Notes under the pieces: model-generated | The model's input: the letters and a program-made list of their open reading frames with translations, nothing else | The model's database searches: none | What the model was told of the DNA's origin: nothing | Program-made: the position numbers and the translations under genes | From: Linanthus parryae | Lineage: Eukaryota; Streptophyta; Magnoliopsida; Ericales; Polemoniaceae | DNA length: 64,000 nucleotides | Reading direction: 5' to 3' | Assembly (NCBI GenBank): GCA_023055425.1 | Contig: JALGPY010000004.1 | Location: 64,565,718-64,629,717 of the forward strand | In this document: one piece after another, positions 23,264-34,535 of the stretch | Layout of the letters: each line of letters begins with the position of its first letter | Numbering within the stretch: position 1 is the stretch's first letter

Positions 23264-25129
23264 ATGGCCAAGACAAAAGGATCTAAACCCGTTAAAGAGT
23301 CTGAAGAAATATCTGATCTTCCTAAGACCTTTTGGAGAAAAGCCCCCTATTTGGATGGAAAGGATTTCTATCATGCTAGGGTTAAGGTGAAAAATCTACT
23401 GGCTCCTGCCCCCTCCGGAGAATTGCGAACACTGACCCCGCCTACTAATGCAGCCATGCTAGAGTTAATCGACTCCAAAGATGTGGTTAGGCTAGGAGTT
23501 GCAAATGGGTTTTTCCCTCATACTGCAATTTCTACCCAGGCCTTTGTTCAAAAGTTGGACTTGATGGCTGAGTGGATTGACCATGTATTGACCCACCATG
23601 CCATCGCATTAGACAATGCTGGGATTTATTTCGCAGTTCGTGCTATGAAGGGTGTTTCCGTGAAGTTGGATCTGTCCATGCTTCTAAACCTTCTTTCTCG
23701 CTATTCACCTGCGACTCACACCTTTCATTTTGCTGAGTTCGAGGCTGCTCCTACTTTCGAAGATGTGCACATCTTGTATGACCTTTCTCCTATTGGCGAA
23801 GTGGATCCCATGAGCCCTTTGAGGACTTCTTCAGAGCTTGCTCTATATGCGCAGATGGAAGAGTGCCTAAACGAGGTAAAGAAAATCTCCACTCGTTGGA
23901 CATTTGTGAAAGTTCTTCTCGAATGGCAGTTTGTTGAGGCTTCTGCGATGAAAACCTGGGAAAAATGGGTGCAATACTTCTTTCGCGACTATGCGAATGG
24001 TAGTATTACCAAGGAACTTCTGGACAAGAATCCAAATGCGAAGAATTATGTAGAGGGGAAAGAATACCATCTAACCTTGTGTGGCTTCCTCTGTGCCTGG
24101 TTGTCAAGGTACCTGATTGATGGTCACCCTCATGATGGGGTTTTTTATCATCCTCCCTCTTGCTGTTAAGTTGGCCCTCGGCCAGAGAGTCGCACTTGGG
24201 CCTCTAGTCTTGGGCACCTTATATCACAGATTGGACTAGCTGGTAGTGGCGATCCAGGACTCTCGCGGTCGTCTTGATGTGTTGACTTATGTCAACATCG
24301 CATTCCTTACCATGTGGGTTTTTGAGCGATGGCCTTCTTATGCTCCTGTTCCTTCTAGGCCCAGCAAGTGGTGTGTTCCAGGCGCGGAGACTGAACTTTC
24401 CAGTGGGAGAGCTGCTCGATGGTTTAGAACCAATCTTCCCAAGTGCACCTGGAGTATGATATGCGATGACCGGAGCAAATTTATAGCTAGGCCTTATGCC
24501 ACGCGTATTGAAAATGTGCGATGGTTCCCAAAGCTATATCACACCAAATCTCTTCCTTATTCTGGAGAACTCCTTCTCGAAGGTCACGAGCGCTATCGCG
24601 AATTCTTTTGCTGGTGCCTAAGGGGTTCCCTTCCTGCTCTTGCTGAGTACGTCCCTGAACTTACTCCCAGGTATGAAAGGATCACAGTCGACGTTATCCA
24701 ACTCGCGTTTCTCCCCAGTTTGGTTTTGATGTAGTGGCGCCTTCCATTTGGCCTAAGTCGATCGTAAGAGGCTGTTACAAGCGACTGCTGTTTGGCGAGT
24801 GCCAAACGATCTTTCGGAGCAACTTTCCCTTTGTTCAACCTTCAGGTGGTCGTGAAGGTCGCCTCTCCAGGAATTGGATTTCTTACTGGGCTACTCAGCA
24901 AGCCAGATTCGAAACGCACTCGACTCCTTAACCCAGCAAAGCTCCTACAATCAAAAGGAATGCCTTCCCATTCCGTCCTAACTGCATCTTGGATGATTCC
25001 CAGTATGGCTTCTACTCCTTGCTGGATCTTGACAATCACTTGTGCCCATCCACCATTCTTGAAGAGAAGATGACCGCTGTTAGGGAGGGAGCTTCGCATG
25101 TTATCAAGTACAGTGAAGATTTTTCCAAG
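23264..25129 (+). pseudogene. Antisense PMD-like gene, N-terminal part (right copy)
   Basis: The start ATG, PMD motifs, frameshift after PPSCC and later frame changes are as in 3680-5545. Differences include an Ala to Ser change in the MKGVAVKL segment and a Gln to Leu change near the end of the first frame. The shared breaks show that the gene was already degenerate before the duplication. I chose the ATG at 23264 rather than 23180 because the upstream extension depends on C-run length and crosses the acceptor site. Confidence 0.75.
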
Positions 25130-25205
25130 GTAAACAATTTCCTTTATGCGTGTTAAACTCTTTTCCTTTGATGCATTGAAACTTATTCCCCATTTTCTGT
25201 TTTAG

Positions 25206-26738
25206 TGCTATCTGAGGAGGTTCGGATCTGGAGAGCGCTCCAAATCGCTGATCAATTCTATCGTTACCGCGAAAAGGCAGGGCGAGAAAATTCTTTTAAC
25301 AATGGGAATGGCTCCCCAAGTAGAGACTCTGATTCGCGAGGTAATGGATGCGTTTGCTAGCTCACTGATAGACAATACTCCATCTCTGTCTCCTCCTAGG
25401 AATGCTTCGTCTCTCCAGCAGATGTTGCCCCGAGGGCCAAGAGACAAAAGCAGAAGGGCATTACAATCTCCCCTCCTCCTAGGAGTGCTCCAACTCCGCC
25501 TCCTGCGAAGTCTCTTGCCTCTAAAGACAAAGGCAAAGGTCGCATTCCAAGAAAAGTGCGGAAAGAGCTCGCAGTTGAGTCTTTCATTCCTTTTGGTCAT
25601 GAAGAGGAGGAAGAGGAAGTCGAGCAAAGAGAAGTAAGAGAAAGAGATGATGAAGAAGAAAGAGATGAAAGCGAAAGAGAAGAAGAAAGAGGTGAGATAC
25701 GAGAAGAAGACTCGGAAGGTATCTCAACAAACTTGTCTTCTTCATACTTTAGCTCTTTGCAATAGTTGTTGAACAGTTTGTTCTTTCGCAGGTGATGACA
25801 CAGAACCCATCTGCGGCCTCCTGGCCAAGGAAAAGAAGAAAACCAAGGTTTCTCGCTCTGGCGTCTCCAGCGAAGCCATAGATGAAGATATCCTTGATGA
25901 GTCTGAGAGAACGGCTGCTGAAGCCGCAGAGAGAAGGAGGAAGCTCGAGGAAGATGAGATCAAGCTCGTAAAGAGGTGAAGTTTTGAAAAACAGCATGTT
26001 GATAATGTGGATGCAACTGCTTTGGAGCAAGCTCAAGAGGACTTTGAGGAGATCGCCGGTGGAAAAGAAGGTGAGATCTTCAACCTTGCTGTGACTTACC
26101 AAGAATTAATTATTGATGCGTTAAAGCATGGTCTATAAAAAAGTGACATTCGCAGCTGGTTAGTTAGCAAGTGTGGCGAACCCTCAGGTAACTATCCAAA
26201 CAATGTTTGTGAACCCAGCTTGGTGACCCACTCCTTATTGTAACGAGTTTCTTCGCACCCCAGGTCACGCTCACCTTAAAGATTTGCTTAATGAGGATAA
26301 TCTAGTAGGATACGGTGTCGCATCTTTAACATATGATGAAGGTGCTGCGATCCCACCTAAGTGTGGAGGTGCTCGCTTTTGATCTATCAAAATAAAAAAA
26401 CACTGTATAATGCAAGTTACCTCAATATTTTCATGTCTTGTATCGTAGGTGATGCTGATGAGGACATGCCGGAGCAAAGAAGTCAGCTCCCTACATCTTA
26501 TGCTCAAGAGCGAAGCTCTCACGTTGAGAAGCCTATCGCAACTACTGAGTATGCAGAAGAGCCTCTGGAAGATATCATCGAGGTATCTGATGATGCCGAA
26601 GCTGACACCGTGCTAAGAGACGAAGATGCTGATGCTGGAGTTGAGGAAATGGAAGAAGAGGGTACTGGAGCTGAAGCTCATGAGAATGAACATTTCATGG
26701 AAGACATAGCATCCACAAAAATGTTGATGTTCAAATGA
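25206..26738 (+). pseudogene. PMD gene, central basic/acidic exons (right copy)
   Basis: Same exon-like layout as 5622-7154. The acceptor before the acidic exon reads TCGTAG here and TCGCAG in the left copy; both keep AG. The Glu/Arg-rich run lies at about 25604-25714. Confidence 0.55.
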
Positions 26739-27579
26739 ATGCTCCCGAGCCACAAGAGCCCCTCGCAGCCGAAGAAGTTCCTGGTCGAGCAGCATCTACT
26801 ATTGTTGTCATTCCTTCAACAGAGGTAGAGCTTTTAGAGGTTCCCCCAGCATGGATTTTTTGGAGCTCACAAGTTGGAGCTGCCGTCGCACCTGTTGCGG
26901 CCTATACTCTCCCTGCCAACTATGATGAGCTCGAGCTTGCGGCAGACAGACGAGCAATGCAGCGAGGGCATGCTTCGGCTTTTCCAGCAATGCGCATTCC
27001 CTCTTTGTGTGATATCCTTGAAGGGACTGGTATGTTACCATTTTTCGCATTCTACACCCTTGTTTAAAAGCTTTCATGCTCTAAACTTGAACCAACTTTT
27101 TCAGGAATGAAGCAAGCTGATGTGGGCTGGCTGATTCAGATGGGCCTCTCATACCCCTGGTCATTCGTGACATCTCTGGAGATTGAGCCGTTTGATAGGA
27201 GGCTTTTCTTGACCGAAGCCATCTGGATTCTAGAGCAACTGTTTGTGGCCACTCCTGCGATCATTTCTCCTAATAGTGCACAGCTGCTTTATAGCACATG
27301 CAAGGGGCTTCAGGCTAAAGTTCAAGGCAAGCTAGGCTTCGGTATCTTTTCAACAGGATCACCCAAATTCTCGCAGCTGTGAGTTTGAAACGCGGCTACC
27401 ACAACCTCGCATCTGAAATATGGAAGGTAGAAGAACAAAGGCAGAAGGCTGAAGAAGCTGTCAACCTCTTTCATGCGATGAATGCCAAGTATGAACAGTT
27501 GAAGCGAGAAGTGGACCAAGCAAGAGAGGCATCGCTCTCATTCTCTCCAGAAGATCCTTTGATCAAGGATTTGTTTTAG
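26735..27579 (+). pseudogene. PMD gene, C-terminal part with coiled coil (right copy)
   Basis: Same as 7151-7995, with a donor near 27029, an acceptor at 27104, the MKQADVGW stretch and the terminal coiled coil ending at 27579. I noticed no differences from the left copy. Confidence 0.5.
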
Positions 27580-28829
27580 AAACAAAAATATTTGTTTTAA
27601 AAAAAACAAAATATCATTGTAATGCTAGTGCTTCTCCCCCCTATCTTTTTTTTTTGAAACTCTATGTCCCATTTTGCCCTTTTGAGGATTTGCACTCATA
27701 TCTTGATGCGTATTAATTATGACGTCACATGGTGACGTATCTGCCTTGATTTTTGCGCTAATGATTTATTAGATAAGCACTATTTCCTTGGGAAGCCCAT
27801 CCTTATTATGACCTTCCGTCATTAATTAGGGCGTGCCACCTAATCGTCATAGCCTTTAGTAGGGTAATTGAATTTTACCTCTTTTGAGACGTAAGTAATT
27901 GATTCTTACCCGTTTTCCAAGCTTTGATGACTTAGCTAGGGAACTAAAGAGTCCCCATAGAGTCTATATAAACTTTGCCTCTTGCTGCTTGGGTTCTTCA
28001 TCCCGAAATGTGGCCTGCCATGAGTCCTTACGACTGCTGGCTTTACTGCTTGTTCTTTGTTGATTCATGACAATTTCAAGTTGTGAAACCTGAGTTTGTG
28101 CCTTGTGCCATAGAAATAGCTCCCAAGATCTTCTTTATAAAGCTTACTGATCTTCATGACCACTTTGAAGAAGATATACATAACACCTCATGCTTTTGCG
28201 AAGATTCTTCTTCGTCTATTATGTTTGCAGGTCGTATCTCCGGCTGCCTTCAAGCGAAGCGCTGTTCCATACTAACCTTTTTACCGAATCGTAATGAATG
28301 GAGTGTTTCTCCTCTAGCTTTCCTGGAGGAGAACTATTTGCCTCCATGTTTTTGAACAAGGTGTGACGAGCCATGGCGCTCGTCTCTTTTCACAATAAGC
28401 TTCCTGCCCCAGGAGCTATTCTCCACTTGTTCTTCACGTCCGCATCCGCCAGGACATGAGGTTCATCTGGCACATCTCTTGGGCAGAAGACCAACCACGA
28501 GCCTTTTTCAGATCTAGGACCTCGACTATAGCGTCGCATAGCTTTTGTTATTATTTGTAGGTCGTTCATTTTATAGTAAGATGTTTCTTAGTATGAACTT
28601 TTGCTTGTAAGCTGCTATCTAGACAGATAAATTGTAAGTCACTTCGACTGTTAATGAAATGCACTTTAGCATTTGCTGTTCTTGTTTGATACAACAAATC
28701 GTAATATCGCATGCGTGCTTGCTATAAAAACAAGTTATGTTTCTTTCGCGTTTTGCATTCGGATATTCACTTGAATAATTCTTTTTCTCAAGCTGATAAG
28801 TTTTGCGTCGCATGGGGCGTTGTTGCTGT
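27580..28829 (+). promoter_or_regulatory. Non-coding region with second plus-strand promoter-like block (right copy)
   Basis: This corresponds to 7996-9245. The paired TGACG boxes lie at about 27720-27738 and the TATATAAA box at 27965-27972. No recognisable protein follows. Confidence 0.35.
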
Positions 28830-29174
28830 AGCTTGCTATCTAAGCAGATAGGCTTATAGATCAGTTAAGATCATTTCTGTCATTTCAAAAGAAGGGCTTT
28901 GGATCGCATGGGATCGTGTATTATGGCTGCTATCTAGGCAGATAGGCTTTTAGATCACTTAAGATCGTATTTGATCATTGCTGCTATCTCGGCAGATAGG
29001 CTTTGGATCGCATGGGATCGTATATCATGGCTGCTATATTGGCAGATAGGCTTTTAGATCACTTAAGATCATTTTTGAACATTGCTGCTATCTAGGCAGA
29101 TAGGCTTTGGATCACATGGGATCATATATAATGGCTGCTATCTTGGCAGATAGGATAAAATAATAAGAGACGAC
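28830..29174. repeat. Palindromic minisatellite in the retrotransposon (right copy)
   Basis: Same array as 9246-9590, with CTATCT-type cores starting near 28836, 28930, 28984, 29034, 29088 and 29138. The unit number is identical in the two copies. Confidence 0.85.
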
Positions 29175-29375
29175 TAAGGTAATAAAATTCTTCTCATATG
29201 GGAGAATTCTTTTATTAAAAGCACCCTCATATGGGAGAGGCAAGATTACAAGTTCCTCATTTGGGAGGGAACAACGCATGTATTCATCAGAGTACTAGAC
29301 ATACAATCCAATAGACATTTGAATCCAATTTATGTAAAGAGAGAGAGAGAGAGGTTAAGGATAATACTTTTTGAT

Positions 29376-29837
29376 TCAGCGCATATTGATTGGACTTGGG
29401 GTTGTGGCAGTCCCATGAAGCCTCTGTATTGTGCAGTACCCACTGTCAAAGACTTCTTTAACCTCGAACGGTCCTTCCCAGTTAGCTGAAAACTTTGGAT
29501 GGGCTGCCTCCCGCATGCAATGATCTGAAGCGCGCAAGACCAAGTCCCCGACCGCAAAATCTCGATGTTGGACTGTTTTGTTGTATGCGCGAGCGATCCT
29601 CTCCTTATACCTCTTGTTAGCCCGCTTAGCTTGCTCTCGCTTTTCCTCCAATAGAATCAAATCATGATCACGTTGATTGTCATATAATGCATGAAAGGCC
29701 AATCTTGCAGAGTTGACTTTTACTTCCGCCAGTACGACAACTTCAGCTCCATAACATAGAAGAAACGGGGAGACTCCCTGGGAGTCCTTGGCGATGTTCG
29801 ATATGCCCATAATGCTATGTTCAAAGAATTGGCCCAC
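29376..29837 (-). pseudogene. Integrase C-terminal part (right copy)
   Basis: Identical frame to 9792-10253, with VGDLVLR and WEGPFEV. It is separated from the core by a frameshift. Confidence 0.85.
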
Positions 29838-30316
29838 TTTTTGTGATCATCTGCGACTATCTTGCTGAGAATTATTAACAGCGTCTTGTTGGTTGCTTCT
29901 GCTTGACCATTCCCTTTTGGATAATAAGGAGTGGAACAGACCTGCCTTATGTTGTACTCCGCTAGTTTTGCGGCCACTTGACGATTCACAAAGGGGGTGC
30001 CATTATCCGAAAGGATTGTGTTGGGGATTCCAAACCTGTATATGATGTTTTCTTGAACGAAATTGACCACCGCGAGCGCATTAGCTGTCTTGAGCGGTAT
30101 TGCCTCCAGCCACTTAGTAAACAACTCAGTCGCGGTCAGGATAAACTGGTTCCCATGTGAGGCTGGTCGAATGGGGCCAAAAAAATCTAGATCCCAAGTG
30201 TGGAACGACCATGGCGTTCCCAACGCGTGTAGATCTACGGCATGGGCATGTACGAGGTTGCCTTTAAATTGGCATTCCTGACATCTCTTTACTTTGGTGC
30301 GGCAATCTGCCTCCAT
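29720..30316 (-). pseudogene. Integrase zinc finger end and catalytic core (right copy)
   Basis: CQEC, then D44, D103 and E139 of the DD35E triad are all present. One substitution relative to the left copy changes Met to Ile in the ILSKMVADD segment. The upstream finger half is out of frame at the 8-C run near 30369. Confidence 0.9.
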
Positions 30317-31341
30317 TGTGGGCCAAAAGTAACCAACTGTGAGGAGCTGTCTGCATAGCTTTTCACCCCCCCCTGATGTTCTACTTGATGAGATAAATCC
30401 ATTACCTCTTGCGCTTCTCGTCTATCTAGGCATCGGAGTAGATTACCCTCATGACCCCTCCGCCAGAGTATGTTTTCCTGCACCACATATCGAGTTGCCT
30501 TTCTTTTCAGTTTCTCGGCTTCCTTTCTTTGCTCAGGCTCGATTCCTTCTGTGATAAAATCAAAAAGTGGCTTTCTCCAGTCCGCGTCATCATCAACCAA
30601 AACGATTGTTAAAGAGTCCTTGATCAATGCACAGCTTTCGCAATTTCCTTGAATTATTGCAACAGCCGTGAACATGTCCGGCCAATGAATCCCATACCTT
30701 TGGGCCTTTCGATAAATCGAAACCTCACCTTCCCCGTAAGTGCGCTGGTGAATCTTTTCCAATAATGCTTGTCCCTCCTGCTGCGAGACGCATCTCATGA
30801 GTATTCCTCCTGGGCCTTTGTAGTAAAGGGCGTTGTCATGTATGCAGTACCCCTTAGTGGATGCCCAGTTTTCTTTGCTCGTTCGCTCGGCAATTGAATG
30901 CAATATCGGTTTTCTCCAGTCTTCGTCATCCATGGACTCATCCTCGCATGTGTCATCTGTCAATGACGGTGACATTCGGACTTCGATCGAGATTCTCGCA
31001 GGGCATTTGTCCGCACTAACTTTAGATCCCAGAGTGGCTAAAGCATCACCATGCCGATTATCAGCTCTAGGCGTGTGCTTATACCTGACATCGCAGAATT
31101 GTTGTACCAGCTTCTGCACCAAAGTCCGATAGGGTAACAGATTTACCTCTTTCAATCCGTACTCGCCAGAAGCTTGTTTGACGATTAACTTAGAATCCCC
31201 CATAACCGTCAGATTGCTTACTTCCAGTGCCCTGGCTGCACGGAGTCCTGCGATAAGAGCCTCATACTCCGCTTCATAGTTGGTTACCGGGAAATCAAGT
31301 TTCGTGGACATTTGGATGACCTCGCCATCTGGTTGAGTCAA
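30289..31341 (-). pseudogene. Second (archaeal-type) RNase H and spacer (right copy)
   Basis: Same as 10705-11757, with one Gly to Asp change (KVSADKCPAR). The first catalytic aspartate remains out of frame upstream. Confidence 0.85.
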
Positions 31342-31544
31342 AACGATTCCAATTCCTCCGCCTTTCCTTGTTGACGATCCATCAAAATGAAGCGTCCAAT
31401 AAGGTAACTCGACTGCATTTCCAGTTCCTCCTCGATCATGGGCTCATAGCTGTTATCTGGGATCTGTGCCAGAAGATCCGCCACTGCTTGCGATTTGATT
31501 GCTCGTGGTCGAACACACGTGATATCATATTGTGAAATGGTCAT
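31338..31544 (-). pseudogene. Tether between RNase H domains (right copy)
   Basis: Identical to 11754-11960. It lies between the shared nonsense codon and the shared frameshift. Confidence 0.75.
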
Positions 31545-31723
31545 ATATCATTTTGCCAACCTTCCGCAGGGAGAGGTGTGAGTCAAGAGATACCGTATGG
31601 GGTCGCTCTTTGTAACCACCACAACTTTGTGCGAGGCGAAGTAGTGTTTTAACTTTTCTATCACAAAGAACAAGGCAAGACAATGGCGTTCGATATCTGT
31701 GTACCTTGATTCACCTGGTTGTA

Positions 31724-32905
31724 CTATGCGAGAAATGTAATAAATCGGCCTTTCTTGCCCTTCATTTCATGAGCCAAAAGCGCCCCTATAGATTTCTTCG
31801 TTGACGTCTGATACAACAGAAGTGGCGATCCAAGCTGTGGCGCGATCATTACCCTTGGCGATGTCAGCAAGTCCTTTAACTTCCCAAATGCGGCCTCATG
31901 TTCCTCTATCCAATTATATACGACATTCTTCTTGAGGAGATTGCTGAAGCAAAAGGTTATTTCTGCGATCGTTGGAATGAACCTCCGCAGGTAAGACAAT
32001 TTCCCCAGGAACGTCTTCAAAGTGCTTTGATTGTGTGGTGCCGTCATGCTAATGATGGCCGATACCTTCGCGGGATCAGGCTTGATGCCTTGGCGATGTA
32101 TTACGCATCCCAAAAACTTTCCCGAGGTCACTCCGAACGCACATTTCATGGGGTTCATCTTTAGCTGGAAACTTCTGCATCTTTCAAATACCTTCTGCAG
32201 GTCCCCTAAATGGTCTTCTTCCTCTTTGGACTTAAAAACCAGATCGTCAACATAGAACTCCACTTCCTGGTGCATCATATCATGAAATAGAGCCATCATT
32301 GCTCGCTGATAAGTCGCGCCCGCGTTCTTGAGCCCAAAAGGCATAACCGTGTAGTTAAAGACTCCCACCGGCGTAATGAACGCGGTTTTCCGTGCATCTT
32401 CGGGGTTCATTTTGATCTTGTTATATCCACTGAAGCCATCCATGAAGCTGAACATGTGGTGCCCCGCAGTAGAATCGATAAGCAGATCGATGTTGGGCAG
32501 CAGGAAGTCATCCTTGGGGCAGACGCGGTTGAGGTCTCTGAATTCAACACAAATGCAAAGCTGCCCATTCTTCTTTACCACAGGCACGATGTTAGCCAAC
32601 CAGGTGGGATGATGATTCGGCTCGATAAACCTGGCAGTCAATAGCTTGACGATTTCTTGCTTGATTTTCACATTTATCTCTGGCCTGAAGCTTCTCGTAC
32701 TTTGCTTTACCGGTTTAGACCCCGGGATAACATCTAACCTGTGCATAGTGATACTCGTATCCAAACCGGGTATCTCATCATATTCCCAGGCAAACACATC
32801 CTTGTACTCAGTCAGCAGTTGCAGCAATCTTGCTTCCTCATTGCTTGTGAGGTCTGCACTCAGAAAAACGGGCCTCTTCTTTTCTTCGCCTGGGCTCAGG
32901 AACAC
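31724..32905 (-). pseudogene. Reverse transcriptase and first RNase H, extra frameshift (right copy)
   Basis: The RT motifs are the same as in the left copy (RDLN, MPFGL, FYVDD). A single-base loss at about 31766 (CATTTCATG here, CATTTTCATG at 12180) shifts the frame in the first RNase H, so this ORF ends after 393 codons. There is also an Asp to Asn change in the CFSDLLKK segment. This break is private to the right copy and so arose after the duplication, unless it is a sequencing or assembly error. Confidence 0.92.
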
Positions 32906-33079
32906 TTCTTTCAGTTGCTGCTTCTGGGGTTTCGGCTTATCCTCTATACATTCAGATGCTTCTTTCAGCTTATCCTCTAAACCCTCTGATGCTGGCTTGA
33001 CTACCTCCGTGACACGCTCGATTTGACTTATTGTCCCAGGTATATCCCCATGCTCGCATGGGGGTACCCCCGCGCACCT

Positions 33080-33337
33080 TCATATGCGGTAGAATTTCTT
33101 TCCGTTGGAGTAGAAGCTCTCTATCTCTTTGCCCGCGAGGTCATGCTTTATCACTCTTTTTAGAGTGTACACGTTTTTCCTTTGGTAGGCAACCTGCGGT
33201 GCCTCTTCGCGCGTGGACAAATTTTCCTTAGCATCCTCCCTCGTCCCCAGTACTTCTGCTGGCGACTGATCCTTATTGTCTTCCCATAGAGGCAAAGGGG
33301 TCGGGTTAAACGGCCCTGGCGTTTGCTCGTCTGCCAT
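33080..33337 (-). pseudogene. Protease-RT linker ORF (right copy)
   Basis: 85 charged codons, same as 13497-13754, with no known domain. Confidence 0.45.
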
Positions 33338-33355
33338 TTCAGTAAACCAAACCGC

Positions 33356-33943
33356 TTAAGTGAGGTTCGCCTCATTTAGATTGAAGGGGTTTACCGAAGC
33401 CGGTATCTCCACTACTCTGTCGTTCCAGATGGCCTTCATCACCTGGTGAGCTGTTGAAGGGACCGAGTCGAAACGATGAATCCAAGCTCGCCCTATGATC
33501 ATGTGATACGTAGTATTCGCATCAATGACGTAGAATTTGGCTGAACACTTGATTTTCCCTATCTGGATGTCTAGACGAATCCATCCTATCGTCATCCTGG
33601 AGTCACTCCCGAATCCCATCAGTGGGGACGGGCGTCTGACAATTTTCTTCTCCAGGATTCCTGCCACCTTTAGAGTGTTGAGCGACACCACGTTAAAGGC
33701 TGCTCCTCCATCAACAAATGCCCTCTTGAACTCGACATCATTAACCACCGATGTTACGTATAAGGGCTTCTGGTGACTCGAGTCCGTCTTCTTGTCACTT
33801 GCGGAGAAAGTCATAACCTTTTCCGTAGAGCGAGACGCCCTTACAACTTTTCCATTGGAGACCACGATGTCTTCCTCCAAGTCTTCTTCTACCCTTAGAA
33901 TCCCCTTTGTCATTTCTTTCCGGCATTTCTCCGAAAAGTTCAT
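33356..33943 (-). CDS. Retrotransposon aspartic protease
   Basis: This 195-codon frame has a retroviral-type protease fold pattern. RAFVDGGAAFNVVS at residues 75-88 holds the catalytic aspartate in the DGG form common in Tat elements, and YHMIIGRAW at 146-154 is the conserved second motif. It would cleave the Gag-Pol polyprotein. Its start overlaps the end of the preceding Gag frame by four bases (33940-33943). The left copy keeps only the last third. Confidence 0.85.
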   Translation of the reverse strand: MNFSEKCRKEMTKGILRVEEDLEEDIVVSNGKVVRASRSTEKVMTFSASDKKTDSSHQKPLYVTSVVNDVEFKRAFVDGGAAFNVVSLNTLKVAGILEKKIVRRPSPLMGFGSDSRMTIGWIRLDIQIGKIKCSAKFYVIDANTTYHMIIGRAWIHRFDSVPSTAHQVMKAIWNDRVVEIPASVNPFNLNEANLT

Positions 33944-34362
33944 TTCGTCAAAGAACTTGCTGAGCCCGTGTGACCCTTCATTCGATCGGCACGCTCATCC
34001 TCCGTGTCTATACTGTAGTCCTCTTCGTTGTGAATTTCAGCGATGATACGCAAGCTGTCTTCCGCAATCTCTTCAAGATCCATAATTGCAATCATGGATA
34101 CCTCTTTTCTTTTCGGCTCTTGCTCCGCATGAGCAGGCAGCGGATTATTTCGCACGTCCTGCCTCTGATCGCTGACAATCAACTCGCCCTCCTTCATTTT
34201 TCGGCTCACCATGTGCCTGAGTTTCTTGCAGTCAGCTGTGGGGTGCATAATTTTTCCATGGCACTCGCACCACTTCCGGTCCCTCATCATCTCCTTAGAG
34301 GGTATCCTTTCGAGTGGAGGCAGGACTCCATCTTTACTCCACTGTTTGCATAAGTCGATCAC
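33940..34362 (-). CDS. Gag C-terminal region with zinc knuckle-like motif
   Basis: The frame carries CECHGKIMHPTADCKKL, a cysteine/histidine knuckle-like arrangement in the place where Tat Gag proteins have a nucleocapsid segment. Acidic stretches follow. It is separated from the gag core by an out-of-frame stretch (34363-34535). Confidence 0.65.
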   Translation of the reverse strand: MIDLCKQWSKDGVLPPLERIPSKEMMRDRKWCECHGKIMHPTADCKKLRHMVSRKMKEGELIVSDQRQDVRNNPLPAHAEQEPKRKEVSMIAIMDLEEIAEDSLRIIAEIHNEEDYSIDTEDERADRMKGHTGSASSLTK

Positions 34363-34535
34363 TTATCTACGTTTGTAACCCTGGGCTGCTTGTGCGGCGA
34401 AACTGTATTAACCTCAGCTTCGCGCCCCCTCTTATAACTAAACCTTCCAATCTTGAAAGTGGTTCCCCCTGAGGGTCGTTCAGGGGCGTGCTTCTTCTTT
34501 TGCCTTTCCACTATAGACTCTATGTTTTTCGTGCA

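Noticed and set aside
23180..24169. Longer 329-codon form of the PMD ORF starting at 23180
   Set aside because: The extra N-terminus exists only because the C run is two bases longer than in the left copy, and it crosses an acceptor-like CTGCAG. The ATG at 23264 is shared by both copies.
28830..29174. Regular repeats with spacers as a CRISPR array
   Set aside because: Repeats and spacers are both repeated, units are palindromic tandem DNA, and the sequence is a plant retrotransposon.
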